Source: Pelagibaculum spongiae
Lineage (GTDB): Bacteria; Pseudomonadota; Gammaproteobacteria; Enterobacterales; Pelagibaculaceae
Direction of reading: 5' to 3'
DNA: 64,000 bases
NCBI RefSeq assembly: GCF_003097315.1
Contig: NZ_QDDL01000001.1
Location: 868,001-932,000, forward strand
Both the position numbers and the translations under genes were made by a program. The notes under the pieces were generated by a model. The model was not told where the DNA came from. It did not search any database and worked only from the letters and a program-made list of their open reading frames with translations. Below, one piece after another: positions 38,904 through 48,140 of the stretch; position 1 is the stretch's first letter, and every line of letters starts with the position of its first letter.

Positions 38904-39836
38904 ATGAACAAAGCAACCGCTGGTTCAGGGAGTGAAACACCAGATATGCAATTAGAGAGTACTAAACCTGGCAAACGTAAGGATGTCGATCGTTTTGGTT
39001 TCAGCCTTGTATTAGCACTGGTGATACACCTTGGAATCTTCTTTGGCATTGGCTTTAGTTTTTCTTCGCCGGCCAAACCAAAAATTCCGCCAGCATTAGA
39101 AGTTACCATCGCTCAATATCAATCCGATGACGAGCCAGTGGTTGCAGACTTTATCGCACAGGCTAATCAGCAAGGTGGCGGGGTGAATGAGGAATCTCGC
39201 CAGGCTTTTGTTGAAGAGCTAGCTGATACACCTGACGAACAATTCAAGGAAACTGCACCCGATCCGGTCGCACCGAGCACCACCCAGCAACCCCAGCCTG
39301 AGAAAAATGTCATTACCACTACTGGCAGCAGCGATCAAAGTATCGCGGCCGTACCTTTTCAAGATAATGATGACAGCCCGGGTGAGCTACAAATTGACCA
39401 ATTACTCGCGCTCAGGGAGCAAATCGCTTCCAAGCAAGTTCAACTAGGCAAACAACAAGATCAGCTAGCTAAACGCCCGACTAAAAAATTCATTACTGTG
39501 GCCACCCGCCGCGCTGCTGATGCGCTTTACCTAGAAGACTGGCGCACTAAAATTGAGCGAGTTGGCAACCTTAATTTCCCAGAGCGCGCTAAAAAGCAGG
39601 GCCTTCAAGGAGATTTACAGCTAGAAGTGACATTAAACGGCAATGGATCAGTAAAGACTGTGCAGATTTTACAATCATCCGGCCATTTAATTCTCGATGA
39701 TGCAGCCAAGCGAATCGTTACCTTGGCATCACCTTTTTCAGCTATTCCACAAGACGTTTTGGAAGGCAACCAAGAACTGGTGATCATCCGAACCTGGAAG
39801 TTTGAAATTGGTGGATTAACCACTAGCAGCAATTAA
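38904..39836 (+). CDS. tonB3: TonB-family energy transducer (TonB3-like)
   Basis: 310 residues. A single N-terminal membrane anchor follows RFGFSLVLALVIHLGIFFGI with the His of the TonB anchor. A Pro/Gln-rich periplasmic stretch and a short coiled region (REQIASKQVQLGKQQDQLAK) come next, and a C-terminal TonB domain with NFPERAKKQGLQGDLQLEVT. It transmits proton-motive force from ExbBD to outer membrane components. The position next to gshB and pilG matches P. aeruginosa tonB3, which affects twitching, so a pilus-related role is inferred. Confidence 0.85.
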   Translation: MNKATAGSGSETPDMQLESTKPGKRKDVDRFGFSLVLALVIHLGIFFGIGFSFSSPAKPKIPPALEVTIAQYQSDDEPVVADFIAQANQQGGGVNEESRQAFVEELADTPDEQFKETAPDPVAPSTTQQPQPEKNVITTTGSSDQSIAAVPFQDNDDSPGELQIDQLLALREQIASKQVQLGKQQDQLAKRPTKKFITVATRRAADALYLEDWRTKIERVGNLNFPERAKKQGLQGDLQLEVTLNGNGSVKTVQILQSSGHLILDDAAKRIVTLASPFSAIPQDVLEGNQELVIIRTWKFEIGGLTTSSN

Positions 39837-39969
39837 TCTATAAGTACTTTGCCGGTTAGATCACCACGACCTTTGATACCTCAGGGTAGAAGAAACACTT
39901 CTTCTACCCTAGCAAACTCGCTACAATCCGCCACCTCGCTCGTTTTCCGCCAGACCTTAATCAAAACCA

Positions 39970-40533
39970 ATGACAAGTAGCTCACTGAAAAACCACCTGC
40001 TCATCGCAATGCCTAGCCAGCAAGATGAATATTTTTGCCGCAGCGTTGTGCTGATGATTGAGCACAATGAAGAAGGCGCAATGGGCATCACCATCAATCG
40101 GCCAACCAAAGTACACAGCAGCGAAATTTTTCGCCAACTGGAGTTGCCAGAAGACGGGCCAGAAGCAGAGAAAATGGTATTTACTGGCGGGCCTGTTCAG
40201 CTGGAGCGCGGTTTTGTGATTCACCGTCCGGTCAATGGCCAGGAAATGCAGTCATCGCTACAAGTGAATGGTGGCCTCAACGTTACCAGCTCTCACGACA
40301 TGCTAGAACTGCTGGCTAAATGTTCGGCAAAAACCGATAGCCGAATTGTACTGGGTTATGCCGGCTGGGATGCCGGGCAGCTAGAAAAAGAAATGGCCAG
40401 TAACGCTTGGCTACATATTCCGGTTAACAACGATCTTATTTTTAATACGCCACCTTACAAGTGCTGGGAAAAAAGTTTGAAAAAACTCGGCATTCAAGCG
40501 GCTTTCTTCCAGGGAAATGCTGGCCATGCCTGA
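39970..40533 (+). CDS. yqgE: YqgE/AlgH family protein (UPF0301)
   Basis: 187 residues of the DUF179 family: an LLIAMPSQQDEYF start, MIEHNEEGAMGITINRPT, VFTGGPVQLERGFVIH, VLGYAGWDAGQLEKE and a W-KSLKKLGI end. The biochemical function is unknown; the P. aeruginosa relative is called AlgH. Its 3' end overlaps ruvX, the usual arrangement. Confidence 0.93.
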   Translation: MTSSSLKNHLLIAMPSQQDEYFCRSVVLMIEHNEEGAMGITINRPTKVHSSEIFRQLELPEDGPEAEKMVFTGGPVQLERGFVIHRPVNGQEMQSSLQVNGGLNVTSSHDMLELLAKCSAKTDSRIVLGYAGWDAGQLEKEMASNAWLHIPVNNDLIFNTPPYKCWEKSLKKLGIQAAFFQGNAGHA

Positions 40534-40966
40534 TAGCGCAACTGACAACAAAACATTAACCATTATTGCTTTTGATTATGGCCTGCGCCGAATTGGTGTT
40601 GCAGTTGGCCAAACATTTACTGGCTTGGCACAGCCGATTAAACCAGTGATGGCGCGCGACGGGATACCTGATTGGGATCTGTTACAAAAGCTGTTTGATG
40701 AATGGCAGCCAGACTTGCTGGTAGTAGGCCGACCACTAAACATGTTTGGTGAAGAGCAAGAGATTAGTAAGCGCGCCGATAAATTCAGCCGCCGACTAGA
40801 AGGCCGCTTTGGACTTAAAATTGGCAGAGTGGATGAACGCTTAAGTAGCCGAGAAGCCATTGATTTACTGTACGAACTAGGCGGTTCTGGCAAGGTTGAT
40901 AAAGCATCTGTCGACAGCTGCGCTGCCGCTTTAATTCTTGAAAGCTGGTTCAGAGAAAATAGTTAA
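40517..40966 (+). CDS. yqgF: Putative pre-16S rRNA nuclease / Holliday junction resolvase-like YqgF
   Basis: 149 residues (139-146 from later ATGs). RNase H-like fold with IIAFDYGLRRIGVAVG (catalytic Asp), LLVVGRPLNMFGEEQ, RVDERLSSREA and the C-terminal DSCAAALILESW. YqgF/RuvX trims 16S rRNA ends in E. coli. It overlaps yqgE by 17 bases. Confidence 0.95.
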   Translation: MLAMPDSATDNKTLTIIAFDYGLRRIGVAVGQTFTGLAQPIKPVMARDGIPDWDLLQKLFDEWQPDLLVVGRPLNMFGEEQEISKRADKFSRRLEGRFGLKIGRVDERLSSREAIDLLYELGGSGKVDKASVDSCAAALILESWFRENS

Positions 40967-41367
40967 GTCTCGGCATTATCGTTTTCAGTTCGGCAATTTC
41001 ACTACACAGCATCCCACCAAAGAACTTCAAATCTGGCTGATTATTCAATCAGCCAGACACTTTCAAAAGCTAACCACCAATAAATATGGCACCTAGTCAG
41101 CTAAATATTCGTTCGATGTAAACGAAAACAAAACGCCCACTAACAAGTTTCGAATTCATTAACTTAACCAAGTGACCAGTAATGGTTGGCAGTCATTGAC
41201 GTGCCGCAAAACTATCCCTCGATAGCAGGAGTAATCTCTATTTTGTAATAGGTATGACAACTATTGAGCAGTTTGCCAATTAAGCAGTGACAAAGCGAAA
41301 CGGCCATTTAATCAAATTTTCGATTTCGCAATCATCTTAGGGCCAATGAGTTTCCAACGGAGCCAGC
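40967..41367. other. 401-base gap with one hairpin
   Basis: Between yqgF and the DASS transporter. A perfect hairpin CTGGCTGATT/AATCAGCCAG (41033-41056, four-base loop) lies 67 bases after yqgF but lacks a T-run. In Pseudomonas pyrR-pyrB follows here, but no trace of it is seen. The rest presumably holds the transporter promoter; GGAG precedes its ATG by six bases. Confidence 0.5.
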
Positions 41368-42777
41368 ATGAAGTCCAAGATCTCCACCCTGGTAATTATT
41401 TTTGCTATTTACCTGGTGACTATTTTTATTCCGCTCGACATGATTCCTTTAGATGGGCTAACACCGGTTCAACAGCATATTTTAGGCTTGTTCCTGCTAG
41501 CGACTTTACTTTGGGTAACCGAACCGGTTCCAGCCTACGCAACTTCATTGCTAATCATTACTTTGATGATTGCTACCACCTCCAGTTCGGCTCCGTTTTT
41601 TATCCGAAACTCGATTGAAGCCAGCCACCTGATTCCTTACAAATCAGTATTTGCCAGCTTCTCATCACCGGTAATTATTCTGTTTTTGGGTGGTTTTTTT
41701 ATTGCGCTGTCGGCAACCAAGTACAAACTAGACATCAACTTAGCACGGGTTCTACTCAAGCCATTTGGCACTAAGTTCCACATTGTTATGCTCGGCTTAA
41801 TGCTGATCACCGCAGTGTTCTCGATGTTTATGAGTAATACCGCCACCACATTGATGATGTTGACTATTGTTACACCGCTATTGCTGCACATGGATAAAGC
41901 CGACCCCGGCGTAAAAGCGATGGTTTTGAGTATTCCATTTGCGGCTAATATCGGCGGCATGGGCACCCCAATCGGCACGCCACCGAATGCGATTGCATTT
42001 CGCTACCTAACCGGTGAACACGCGGTGAGTTTCGGCCATTGGATGATGTTTGCTATTCCACTGGCTATGGTGATGCTAGCCGTTGCTTGGCTGACATTGC
42101 GTAAGCTTTATTCAACCAAAATTGAACACATACAAGTGTCAATCGATGAGCAATTTGATAAATCACCAAAAGCTATTTTGGTTTACGCAACCATTTCTAC
42201 CACCGTGATTATGTGGATTACTTCTGGTTTCCATGGCGTCAATGCTTACTCGGTCGCTCTAATTCCGGTATGCGTGTTTAGTCTTACCGGAATCATCGAT
42301 AAAAACGACATTAAGAACATTAACTGGGATGTACTCTGGCTGGTCGCAGGCGGTATCGCCATGGGAATGGCGTTAGAACAAACCGGACTTGCAGCATTGC
42401 TGGTAAAAGCAATTCCATTTGATACGCTCAGCGGCAGCATGGTGGTGTTATTGATGGCGATTGTTTCTATGACAATGGCGACCTTCATGTCCAATACTGC
42501 TACCGCTAACTTACTCATGCCTATTGCCGTTTCGATGGCGGTTGCCATTGAAAGCCTTGGTGATATTGGCGGCTTGAAAATGATTGCAATTTGTGTCGGT
42601 TTATCAGCATCAATGGGTATGTCATTACCGGTATCGACACCGCCAAACGCATTGGCTCATGCCACCGGCTTACTCGAATGCAAAGACTTCCTACGGATCG
42701 GTCCGATTGTCAGCATTATCGGCGTGATCCTAATTTTTGGATTGTTATCTTTGTTGATCAGTCTTGGAGTGATTTAA
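41368..42777 (+). CDS. SLC13/DASS-family anion (dicarboxylate-type) transporter
   Basis: 469 residues with about eleven membrane segments. Two copies of the DASS signature appear: SNTATTLMM followed by GTPIGTPPNAIA in the first half, and SNTATANLLMP followed by PVSTPPNALA in the second. These sodium- and substrate-binding loops define the divalent anion:Na+ symporters. The substrate (succinate, citrate, sulfate or other) cannot be read from sequence. GGAG six bases upstream supports the ATG. A 51-bp repeat array begins eleven bases after the stop. Confidence 0.9.
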   Translation: MKSKISTLVIIFAIYLVTIFIPLDMIPLDGLTPVQQHILGLFLLATLLWVTEPVPAYATSLLIITLMIATTSSSAPFFIRNSIEASHLIPYKSVFASFSSPVIILFLGGFFIALSATKYKLDINLARVLLKPFGTKFHIVMLGLMLITAVFSMFMSNTATTLMMLTIVTPLLLHMDKADPGVKAMVLSIPFAANIGGMGTPIGTPPNAIAFRYLTGEHAVSFGHWMMFAIPLAMVMLAVAWLTLRKLYSTKIEHIQVSIDEQFDKSPKAILVYATISTTVIMWITSGFHGVNAYSVALIPVCVFSLTGIIDKNDIKNINWDVLWLVAGGIAMGMALEQTGLAALLVKAIPFDTLSGSMVVLLMAIVSMTMATFMSNTATANLLMPIAVSMAVAIESLGDIGGLKMIAICVGLSASMGMSLPVSTPPNALAHATGLLECKDFLRIGPIVSIIGVILIFGLLSLLISLGVI

Positions 42778-42788
42778 TTTTTGTGGGT

Positions 42789-42946
42789 GTAAACCGTCAG
42801 ACCGGCTTCCTGCCTCCTTCTGACATACATTACGGCCCTGTAAATCGTCAGACCGGCTTCCTGCCTCCTTCTGACATACATTACGGCCCTGTAAATCGTC
42901 AGACCGGCTTCCTGCCTCCTTCTGACATACATTACGTCCCTGTAAA
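42789..42946. repeat. 51-bp tandem repeat, three full copies plus six bases
   Basis: Copies start at 42789, 42840 and 42891 and are nearly identical. Each contains GTCAGA and TCTGAC as outer arms and GGC/GCC as inner arms, so each unit can fold into an imperfect hairpin. It lies between the transporter stop and the terminator. It could be translated as a 17-residue repeat in another frame, but no start signal supports a gene. Confidence 0.9.
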
Positions 42947-42948
42947 TA

Positions 42949-42979
42949 AAAACGGCAGCTATTAATTAGCTGCCGTTTT
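42949..42979. terminator. Bidirectional terminator between DASS transporter and pilU
   Basis: Perfect arms AAAACGGCAGCTA/TAGCTGCCGTTTT with a TTAAT loop. A-run before and T-run after, suited to both convergent genes. Confidence 0.92.
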
Positions 42980-43004
42980 ATTTGTTCAGTACATCTTGCG
43001 AGAA

Positions 43005-44159
43005 TTAGAAATGGAGACCTTTGTCGTCAACTAGCTCCAAACCAGAAAGTGCCGCATCTGCCGCAGATTCTGCTCCATCTTCTTCGTTAGCAGTTGCTAC
43101 ATCGCCCATTTTAATCATCAAGCGTAAATCATTCACCGAATCCGCATGATGAAGCGCTACATCCTGGGCAATCTCACCGCCTTGATATAATCGGTACAAC
43201 GCCTGATCGAAAGTCTGCATGCCATTTTCAGTCGATTTTTTCATCAACTCTTTCATCTGATGGAATTCACCATTACGAATCATATCTGACATTAACGGCG
43301 TATTAAGTAGAATTTCTACTACTGGACAACGCCCTTTTCGGTTCAGTGCTGGCAACAACTGAATACCCACGATGCCCTTCAGGTTCAAACTCAAATCCAT
43401 ACAAATTTGACGATGACGATCCTCAGGGAAGAAGTTAATAATTCGATCCAGCGCCTGGTTAGCATTGTTAGCGTGCAAGGTTGCTAAACATAAATGGCCA
43501 GTCTCAGCGAAAGCCAATGCATATTCCATCGTCTCACGGCTACGAATCTCACCAATTTGAATAACATCTGGCGCTTGGCGCAAAGAGTTTTTCAAAGCCG
43601 TTTCAAACGAATCAGTATCCAGACCCACTTCTCGTTGGGTAACGATACATTGGCCATGCTGGTGGATAAATTCGATAGGATCTTCAATCGCAATGATATG
43701 ACCGCTACTGTTTTGATTTCTATAACCAATCATTGCAGCAAGACTGGTGGTTTTACCGCTACCGGTTGCACCGGCAACAATTACCAAACCACGGCGTGCC
43801 ATCGCAATATCTTTAATTTGCGGCGGAAGGGATAGTTCTTCCAAAGTCGGAATATTATGTTCGATCCGCCGTAAAACCATGCCTGACTGATTGCGTTGTT
43901 GAAAAGCACTCACCCTGAAGCGACCAATACCTGCGGCACTCAAAGCAAAATTACATTCTTTAGTTCTAGAAAATGTTTTTTGCTGATCTTCAGTCATCAG
44001 ACTTAGTACTGCATCACGCGCTTTATCCGGTGGCAAAGTGGTCCGAGTAACCGGAACCAATTTGCCGTGGATTTTCAAACTAGGCGAAGCGCCTGCAGTT
44101 ATAAATAAATCAGAAGCCTTTTTTTCGACCATTAACCGCAACAGGGATTCAAAATCCAT
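43005..44159 (-). CDS. pilU: Type IV pilus retraction ATPase PilU
   Basis: 384 residues. PilT/PilU-type secretion ATPase with Walker A GATGSGKTTS, the AIEDPIEFIHQH Asp box, an RQAPDVIQIGEIR Walker B and the HLCLATLHANNANQA His box. The C-terminal extension beyond PilT length and the position after pilT identify PilU, an accessory retraction motor at the inner-membrane pilus base. Transcribed after pilT with a 25-base gap. Confidence 0.95.
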   Translation of the reverse strand: MDFESLLRLMVEKKASDLFITAGASPSLKIHGKLVPVTRTTLPPDKARDAVLSLMTEDQQKTFSRTKECNFALSAAGIGRFRVSAFQQRNQSGMVLRRIEHNIPTLEELSLPPQIKDIAMARRGLVIVAGATGSGKTTSLAAMIGYRNQNSSGHIIAIEDPIEFIHQHGQCIVTQREVGLDTDSFETALKNSLRQAPDVIQIGEIRSRETMEYALAFAETGHLCLATLHANNANQALDRIINFFPEDRHRQICMDLSLNLKGIVGIQLLPALNRKGRCPVVEILLNTPLMSDMIRNGEFHQMKELMKKSTENGMQTFDQALYRLYQGGEIAQDVALHHADSVNDLRLMIKMGDVATANEEDGAESAADAALSGLELVDDKGLHF

Positions 44160-44184
44160 TCAACAACTCCTTGTAATACCGAAA

Positions 44185-45219
44185 TTAGAACTCAGCTTGG
44201 TTATGCGCCTTTTCACGCGCATCCAAACGAGTTACTACTCCCTTATTAACCATATCTTTCAGGTTTTGATCCAGAGTTTGCATGCCTTGCGATTGGCCGG
44301 TCTGAATCGTGGAATACATCTGTGCCACTTTGTCTTCACGGATCAGGTTACGAATTGCCGGTGTACCCAACATAATTTCATGGGCTGCAATTCGACCGCC
44401 ACCGACTCGTTTGAGTAGTGTTTGCGAAATTACTGCTCGCAATGACTCAGACAACATAGAACGAACCATCGACTTTTCTTCACCCGGGAATACGTCAACG
44501 ATACGGTCAATTGTTTTTGCTGCCGAAGTCGTGTGCAAAGTACCAAAAACTAGGTGACCCGTTTCTGCTGCAGTCATCGCAAGACGGATTGTTTCAAGGT
44601 CTCGCATCTCACCAACCAGAACCACGTCCGGGTCTTCACGAAGCGCTGAACGCAGTGCTTCGGAGAAGCCCAATGTATCAGTGTGGACTTCACGCTGATT
44701 GACAAGGCTCTTTTTAGACTGATGGACAAATTCTATCGGGTCCTCAATGGTCAAAATATGCTGATACTTATTCTGGTTTATGTAATCAACCATCGCAGCC
44801 AATGTGGTTGATTTACCAGAACCGGTTGGCCCTGTAACCAATACCAGGCCGCGTGGATTATCAGCAATTGTCTTGAAAACTGGCGGGCAGCCCAGTTCTT
44901 CCAGACTCAAGATAGTCGAAGGGATAGTACGGAAAACCGCACCGGCACCACGATTATGGTTGAAGGCGTTAACACGGAAACGTGAAAGCCCAGGTACTTC
45001 AAATGAGAAGTCAGTTTCAAAGAACTCTTCATAGTCCCTTCGCTGCTTGTCATTCATGATGTCGTAAATCAGCGCTCTAACCGTCTTGTGATCCAACGAC
45101 TCGACGTTAATGCGGCGCACATCACCATCGACACGAATCATTGGCGGCATCTCCGCCGACAAATGCAAGTCGGAGGCATTATTTTTGATGGCAAATGCCA
45201 ACAGTTCGGTAATGTCCAT
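44185..45219 (-). CDS. pilT: Type IV pilus retraction ATPase PilT
   Basis: 344 residues, normal PilT length. N-terminal PAS-like domain (NNASDLHLSAEMPPMIRVDG), then RecA-like ATPase with GPTGSGKSTTLAAM, TIEDPIEFVHQS, REDPDVVLVGEMRD and HLVFGTLHTTSAAKT, and a C-terminal AIRNLIREDKVAQMYS segment needed for retraction. It powers pilus retraction and twitching, and is the target process of the pil-chp signalling system in this window. Divergent from yggS. Confidence 0.98.
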   Translation of the reverse strand: MDITELLAFAIKNNASDLHLSAEMPPMIRVDGDVRRINVESLDHKTVRALIYDIMNDKQRRDYEEFFETDFSFEVPGLSRFRVNAFNHNRGAGAVFRTIPSTILSLEELGCPPVFKTIADNPRGLVLVTGPTGSGKSTTLAAMVDYINQNKYQHILTIEDPIEFVHQSKKSLVNQREVHTDTLGFSEALRSALREDPDVVLVGEMRDLETIRLAMTAAETGHLVFGTLHTTSAAKTIDRIVDVFPGEEKSMVRSMLSESLRAVISQTLLKRVGGGRIAAHEIMLGTPAIRNLIREDKVAQMYSTIQTGQSQGMQTLDQNLKDMVNKGVVTRLDAREKAHNQAEF

Positions 45220-45286
45220 ATCATCCCCAGAAGCAGAACAGTATAATCCTGTCCAAAATACCTTCTCGTTGTTTATCCTTCAATAA

Positions 45287-45988
45287 ATGAAATCTATAGC
45301 GACCAAACTAACCGACGTTCAGACAAGAATTTCTGAAGCAATCTTGCACTCACAAGCCACTCAAAAAGTGCAACTTGTGGCCGTCAGCAAGTATCACTCC
45401 GTTGATTCTGTTCGCCAAGCAGTTGCTGCAGGGCAGATAGCGTTTGGTGAAAACTATTTGCAACCCGCCCTAGAAAAGATAGACGCTCTTTCAGCGCTTT
45501 CTTTGCAATGGCACTTCATTGGCCCACTGCAATCGAATAAATCTAAAGCGGTTGCTGAAAACTTTGATTGGCTGCACACATTGGACCGGTTAAAACTGGC
45601 CAAACGCTTAAATGATCAACGCCCGCAACATTTAACACCATTAAATGTTTGTTTGCAGGTCAATATTAGTCATGACCCTGCTAAATCAGGCCTAGCAGTG
45701 GCTGATGTGATACCACTAGCGCAACAAATCAGCCAACTACCCAATATCAAACTGCGCGGTTTAATGTGCATTCCAATGCAAAAGCAGGGATTTGAAGCAC
45801 AAAAGCAAGAGCTTTTGCCAATGCAAGACTTACTGAAACAGCTGCAGCAAATTTGCCCGGATGCTGACACCTTGTCTATGGGTATGTCTGGTGATTTAGA
45901 AGCCGCCGTCGCAGCAGGCGCTACCATGGTTCGCATTGGTACCGATATTTTTGGCCCAAGGCCTGACCCTAAATATAACGAGGCATAA
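45287..45988 (+). CDS. yggS: PLP homeostasis protein YggS
   Basis: 233 residues. Alanine-racemase-like TIM barrel with the PLP-binding Lys in VQLVAVSKYHSVD and family motifs FGENYLQPALEK, WHFIGPLQSNKSK and LSMGMSGDLEAAV. It buffers pyridoxal phosphate. It is divergent from pilT and first of the yggS-proC-yggT operon, as in Pseudomonas. Confidence 0.97.
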   Translation: MKSIATKLTDVQTRISEAILHSQATQKVQLVAVSKYHSVDSVRQAVAAGQIAFGENYLQPALEKIDALSALSLQWHFIGPLQSNKSKAVAENFDWLHTLDRLKLAKRLNDQRPQHLTPLNVCLQVNISHDPAKSGLAVADVIPLAQQISQLPNIKLRGLMCIPMQKQGFEAQKQELLPMQDLLKQLQQICPDADTLSMGMSGDLEAAVAAGATMVRIGTDIFGPRPDPKYNEA

Positions 45989-45991
45989 TTC

Positions 45992-46825
45992 ATGGCATCT
46001 TGCACAATTGGTTTTATCGGTGGCGGCAATATGGCAGCCAGCATGATTGGTGGACTTATTGCTAATCAATGGCCAGCAGAAAAAATTATTGTTAGTGACC
46101 CGACCGCCGAAACGCGTAATAAGCTTCAGCAACAATTTTCTATTACAACGGCAGATAATAACCAACAGGTTGCTGAACAAGCTGATGTGATTGTTTTAGC
46201 GATCAAGCCGCAAATTATGCAGCAAGTTTGTCTGGCATTGGCAGAAAGTTTGAGCCAGAAACAATCGGTTGTGATATCGATTGCCGCAGGAATCACTTGT
46301 AGTGCATTGAAAAGCTGGCTGGGTGATTCCATATCCTTGGTCAGAGTCATGCCAAATACACCAGCTTTGCTCGGCGTTGGTATTAGTGGTTTATATGCCC
46401 AAGGTACCTCCGCTGAACAAAAAGCATTAGCAATTGAAGTGATGTCATCTGCCGGAGAAGTGGTAGAAGTTGAACAGGAATCATTGATCGACAGTGTGAC
46501 GGCAATTTCTGGTAGCGGCCCGGCTTATTTCTTTCTATTAATGGAAGCAATGGAAAAAACTGCACAACAGCTAGGCTTGAATCAACAACAAGCTGCACAG
46601 CTAGTGCAAGCTACCGCCAATGGCGCTGCACAAATGGCCAAGCAAACTGGACTAGATGCAGCTGAACTTCGTCGTCGCGTTACCTCACCCGGGGGCACCA
46701 CGGCCGCAGCAATAAACCAGTTTATTGATGAAGATTTTATTGGGTTAGTCGATCGGGCGCTGCATGCTGCAGAAAAAAGATCGATTGAAATGGGCGAACA
46801 ATTCGCCAACCAGGAGACACTATGA
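45992..46825 (+). CDS. proC: Pyrroline-5-carboxylate reductase
   Basis: 277 residues. Last step of proline synthesis, NAD(P)H-dependent. N-terminal IGFIGGGNMAASMIGGL Rossmann loop, VRVMPNTPALLGVGISGLY and the C-terminal VTSPGGTTAAAINQF signature. It lies three bases after yggS and overlaps yggT by four bases (ATGA). Confidence 0.98.
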   Translation: MASCTIGFIGGGNMAASMIGGLIANQWPAEKIIVSDPTAETRNKLQQQFSITTADNNQQVAEQADVIVLAIKPQIMQQVCLALAESLSQKQSVVISIAAGITCSALKSWLGDSISLVRVMPNTPALLGVGISGLYAQGTSAEQKALAIEVMSSAGEVVEVEQESLIDSVTAISGSGPAYFFLLMEAMEKTAQQLGLNQQQAAQLVQATANGAAQMAKQTGLDAAELRRRVTSPGGTTAAAINQFIDEDFIGLVDRALHAAEKRSIEMGEQFANQETL

Positions 46826-47415
46826 ATTCCTTGACCAACGCAGGTCTATTTCTCATATCGAGCGTTTTTGACTTATATATGTTGATCGTGCTTTTGAGGT
46901 TCTTACTGCAATGGGCTCGAGCTGACTTTTACAATCCAATTTCCCAGGCAGTGGTTCGTTTAAGTAATCCACCACTGCGCCCATTACGCCGAATAATTCC
47001 TGGTTTTAAAGGGCTCGACATGGCGTCTTTAGCATTGGTTTTTGCTTTGGCGGCAGTCAAACTAATACTGTTAATTAGTATTAGTCCGCTGGCTGCACCA
47101 CCAGTACTGACCATTGCAATTCTAACTTTGGGTGAGTTTTTCAGTTTACTGATCAATACCTTCTTCTGGTCGATGATTATTCAAATCATCCTCAGCTGGG
47201 TATTCACCTTTGGCAGTAAAAACCCATCACTGGCTCAAATCGCCCAATTGACTGAACAACTGACTGCACCAATAGTTGCACCGGTAAGAAAGATACTGCC
47301 ACCAATGGGTGGTTTGGATCTAAGCCCAATCCCAGTCATTCTATTACTGCAATTTTTAGAGATTAGCTTGAGCGGAATTACCTTAAGTCTGACCGATCTA
47401 GCTCGCCAGTTCTAA
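46822..47415 (+). CDS. yggT: YggT-family membrane protein
   Basis: 197 residues with two YggT repeats, each a pair of membrane segments: LRFLLQWARADFYNPISQAV then PPLRPLRRIIP, repeated as ILSWVFTF then LTAPIVAPVRKILPPMGGLDLSPI. Role unclear; a link to osmotic or K+ transport has been suggested for the family. Coupled to proC by the ATGA overlap. A perfect 11-base hairpin without T-run follows at 47434-47460. Confidence 0.93.
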   Translation: MNSLTNAGLFLISSVFDLYMLIVLLRFLLQWARADFYNPISQAVVRLSNPPLRPLRRIIPGFKGLDMASLALVFALAAVKLILLISISPLAAPPVLTIAILTLGEFFSLLINTFFWSMIIQIILSWVFTFGSKNPSLAQIAQLTEQLTAPIVAPVRKILPPMGGLDLSPIPVILLLQFLEISLSGITLSLTDLARQF

Positions 47416-47433
47416 CTGTGGCAAATGATGGTT

Positions 47434-47460
47434 TGCGGCTGAATAATATATTCAGCCGCA
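47434..47460 (+). terminator. Hairpin after yggT
   Basis: TGCGGCTGAAT and ATTCAGCCGCA arms with a five-base loop, 18 bases past the stop. No T-run follows, so termination is uncertain. Confidence 0.45.
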
Positions 47461-47588
47461 CGCCTTAAAAGATCAATTGGTTCTGGAGTCAAAACAGAAT
47501 AGTTGTAGCAAACGCTTATAATCAGCCAACTAACCAAGCTACCTAAACAAATCCTATCGTTGCTTGAATAAGCACTCCAAATAAAATG

Positions 47589-48140
47589 CTACTTGGTTGA
47601 CGAGATTTTTACTTTATTGCCGGTCAGGCGAATCTTTAAATTACTAACTTTCTTTGAGTTCACCTTAATCACATCCAATGGTATACCCGATTCATAATCT
47701 GAAAACGCTGCCATCACGGCTACATAATGAGTCGCTTTATAAAGTGGCAGTTGTAACCGAGTACTCTTACCTGGCGCTAATGGATCCAACTCACGAATAT
47801 TAACTAAAGAACCTTGCAGTAAAACACCATCATCTTCATAAAGATCAATAAATCCGATTGCATCGAATTGTCTGAGATCTTTCAGTTGATAAATCCGAAC
47901 CACCACCGGTGAAGACTGCCCCAGTGCATTGACGTTAATTCCTTTATCAGCAACTAATTGTATGTTTAATTTTGGTGCTACGGCTGCTTTGGGTTTGCTG
48001 GTTTTCTTGATGGGTGCTTTAGCCTTTGGCTCAGCAACAATTTTTTGTGGTTCTTCTGCTGGCTTGTCATTTACAAACGGAAGTCCACCAGCACAACTAG
48101 CTAAAAACAGCACCATAATCAGAGCAATGAAATTTCTCAC
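47589..48140 (-). CDS. tssJ: Type VI secretion lipoprotein TssJ (orphan)
   Basis: 183 residues from a GTG at 48140, chosen because GGAGG lies six bases upstream and the GTGA overlaps the FHA gene stop. A signal peptide ends in the lipobox LASC (Cys16). After a Lys/Pro linker comes the TssJ/SciN beta-sandwich with LNIQLVADKGIN, VVVRIYQLKDLRQF and a DFIDLYEDD-like stretch (FIDLYEDD). TssJ normally anchors the T6SS membrane complex to the outer membrane. No other core tss gene is near, so this pair is isolated. Confidence 0.8.
   Translation of the reverse strand: MRNFIALIMVLFLASCAGGLPFVNDKPAEEPQKIVAEPKAKAPIKKTSKPKAAVAPKLNIQLVADKGINVNALGQSSPVVVRIYQLKDLRQFDAIGFIDLYEDDGVLLQGSLVNIRELDPLAPGKSTRLQLPLYKATHYVAVMAAFSDYESGIPLDVIKVNSKKVSNLKIRLTGNKVKISSTK

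Noticed and set aside
42789-42941. CRISPR array
   Set aside because: The units are direct tandem copies with no variable spacers and no cas genes nearby.
42591-42965. Protein with three 17-residue repeats
   Set aside because: The frame starts inside the transporter gene and the repeats arise only because the DNA unit is 51 bp. No ribosome site and no independent coding evidence.
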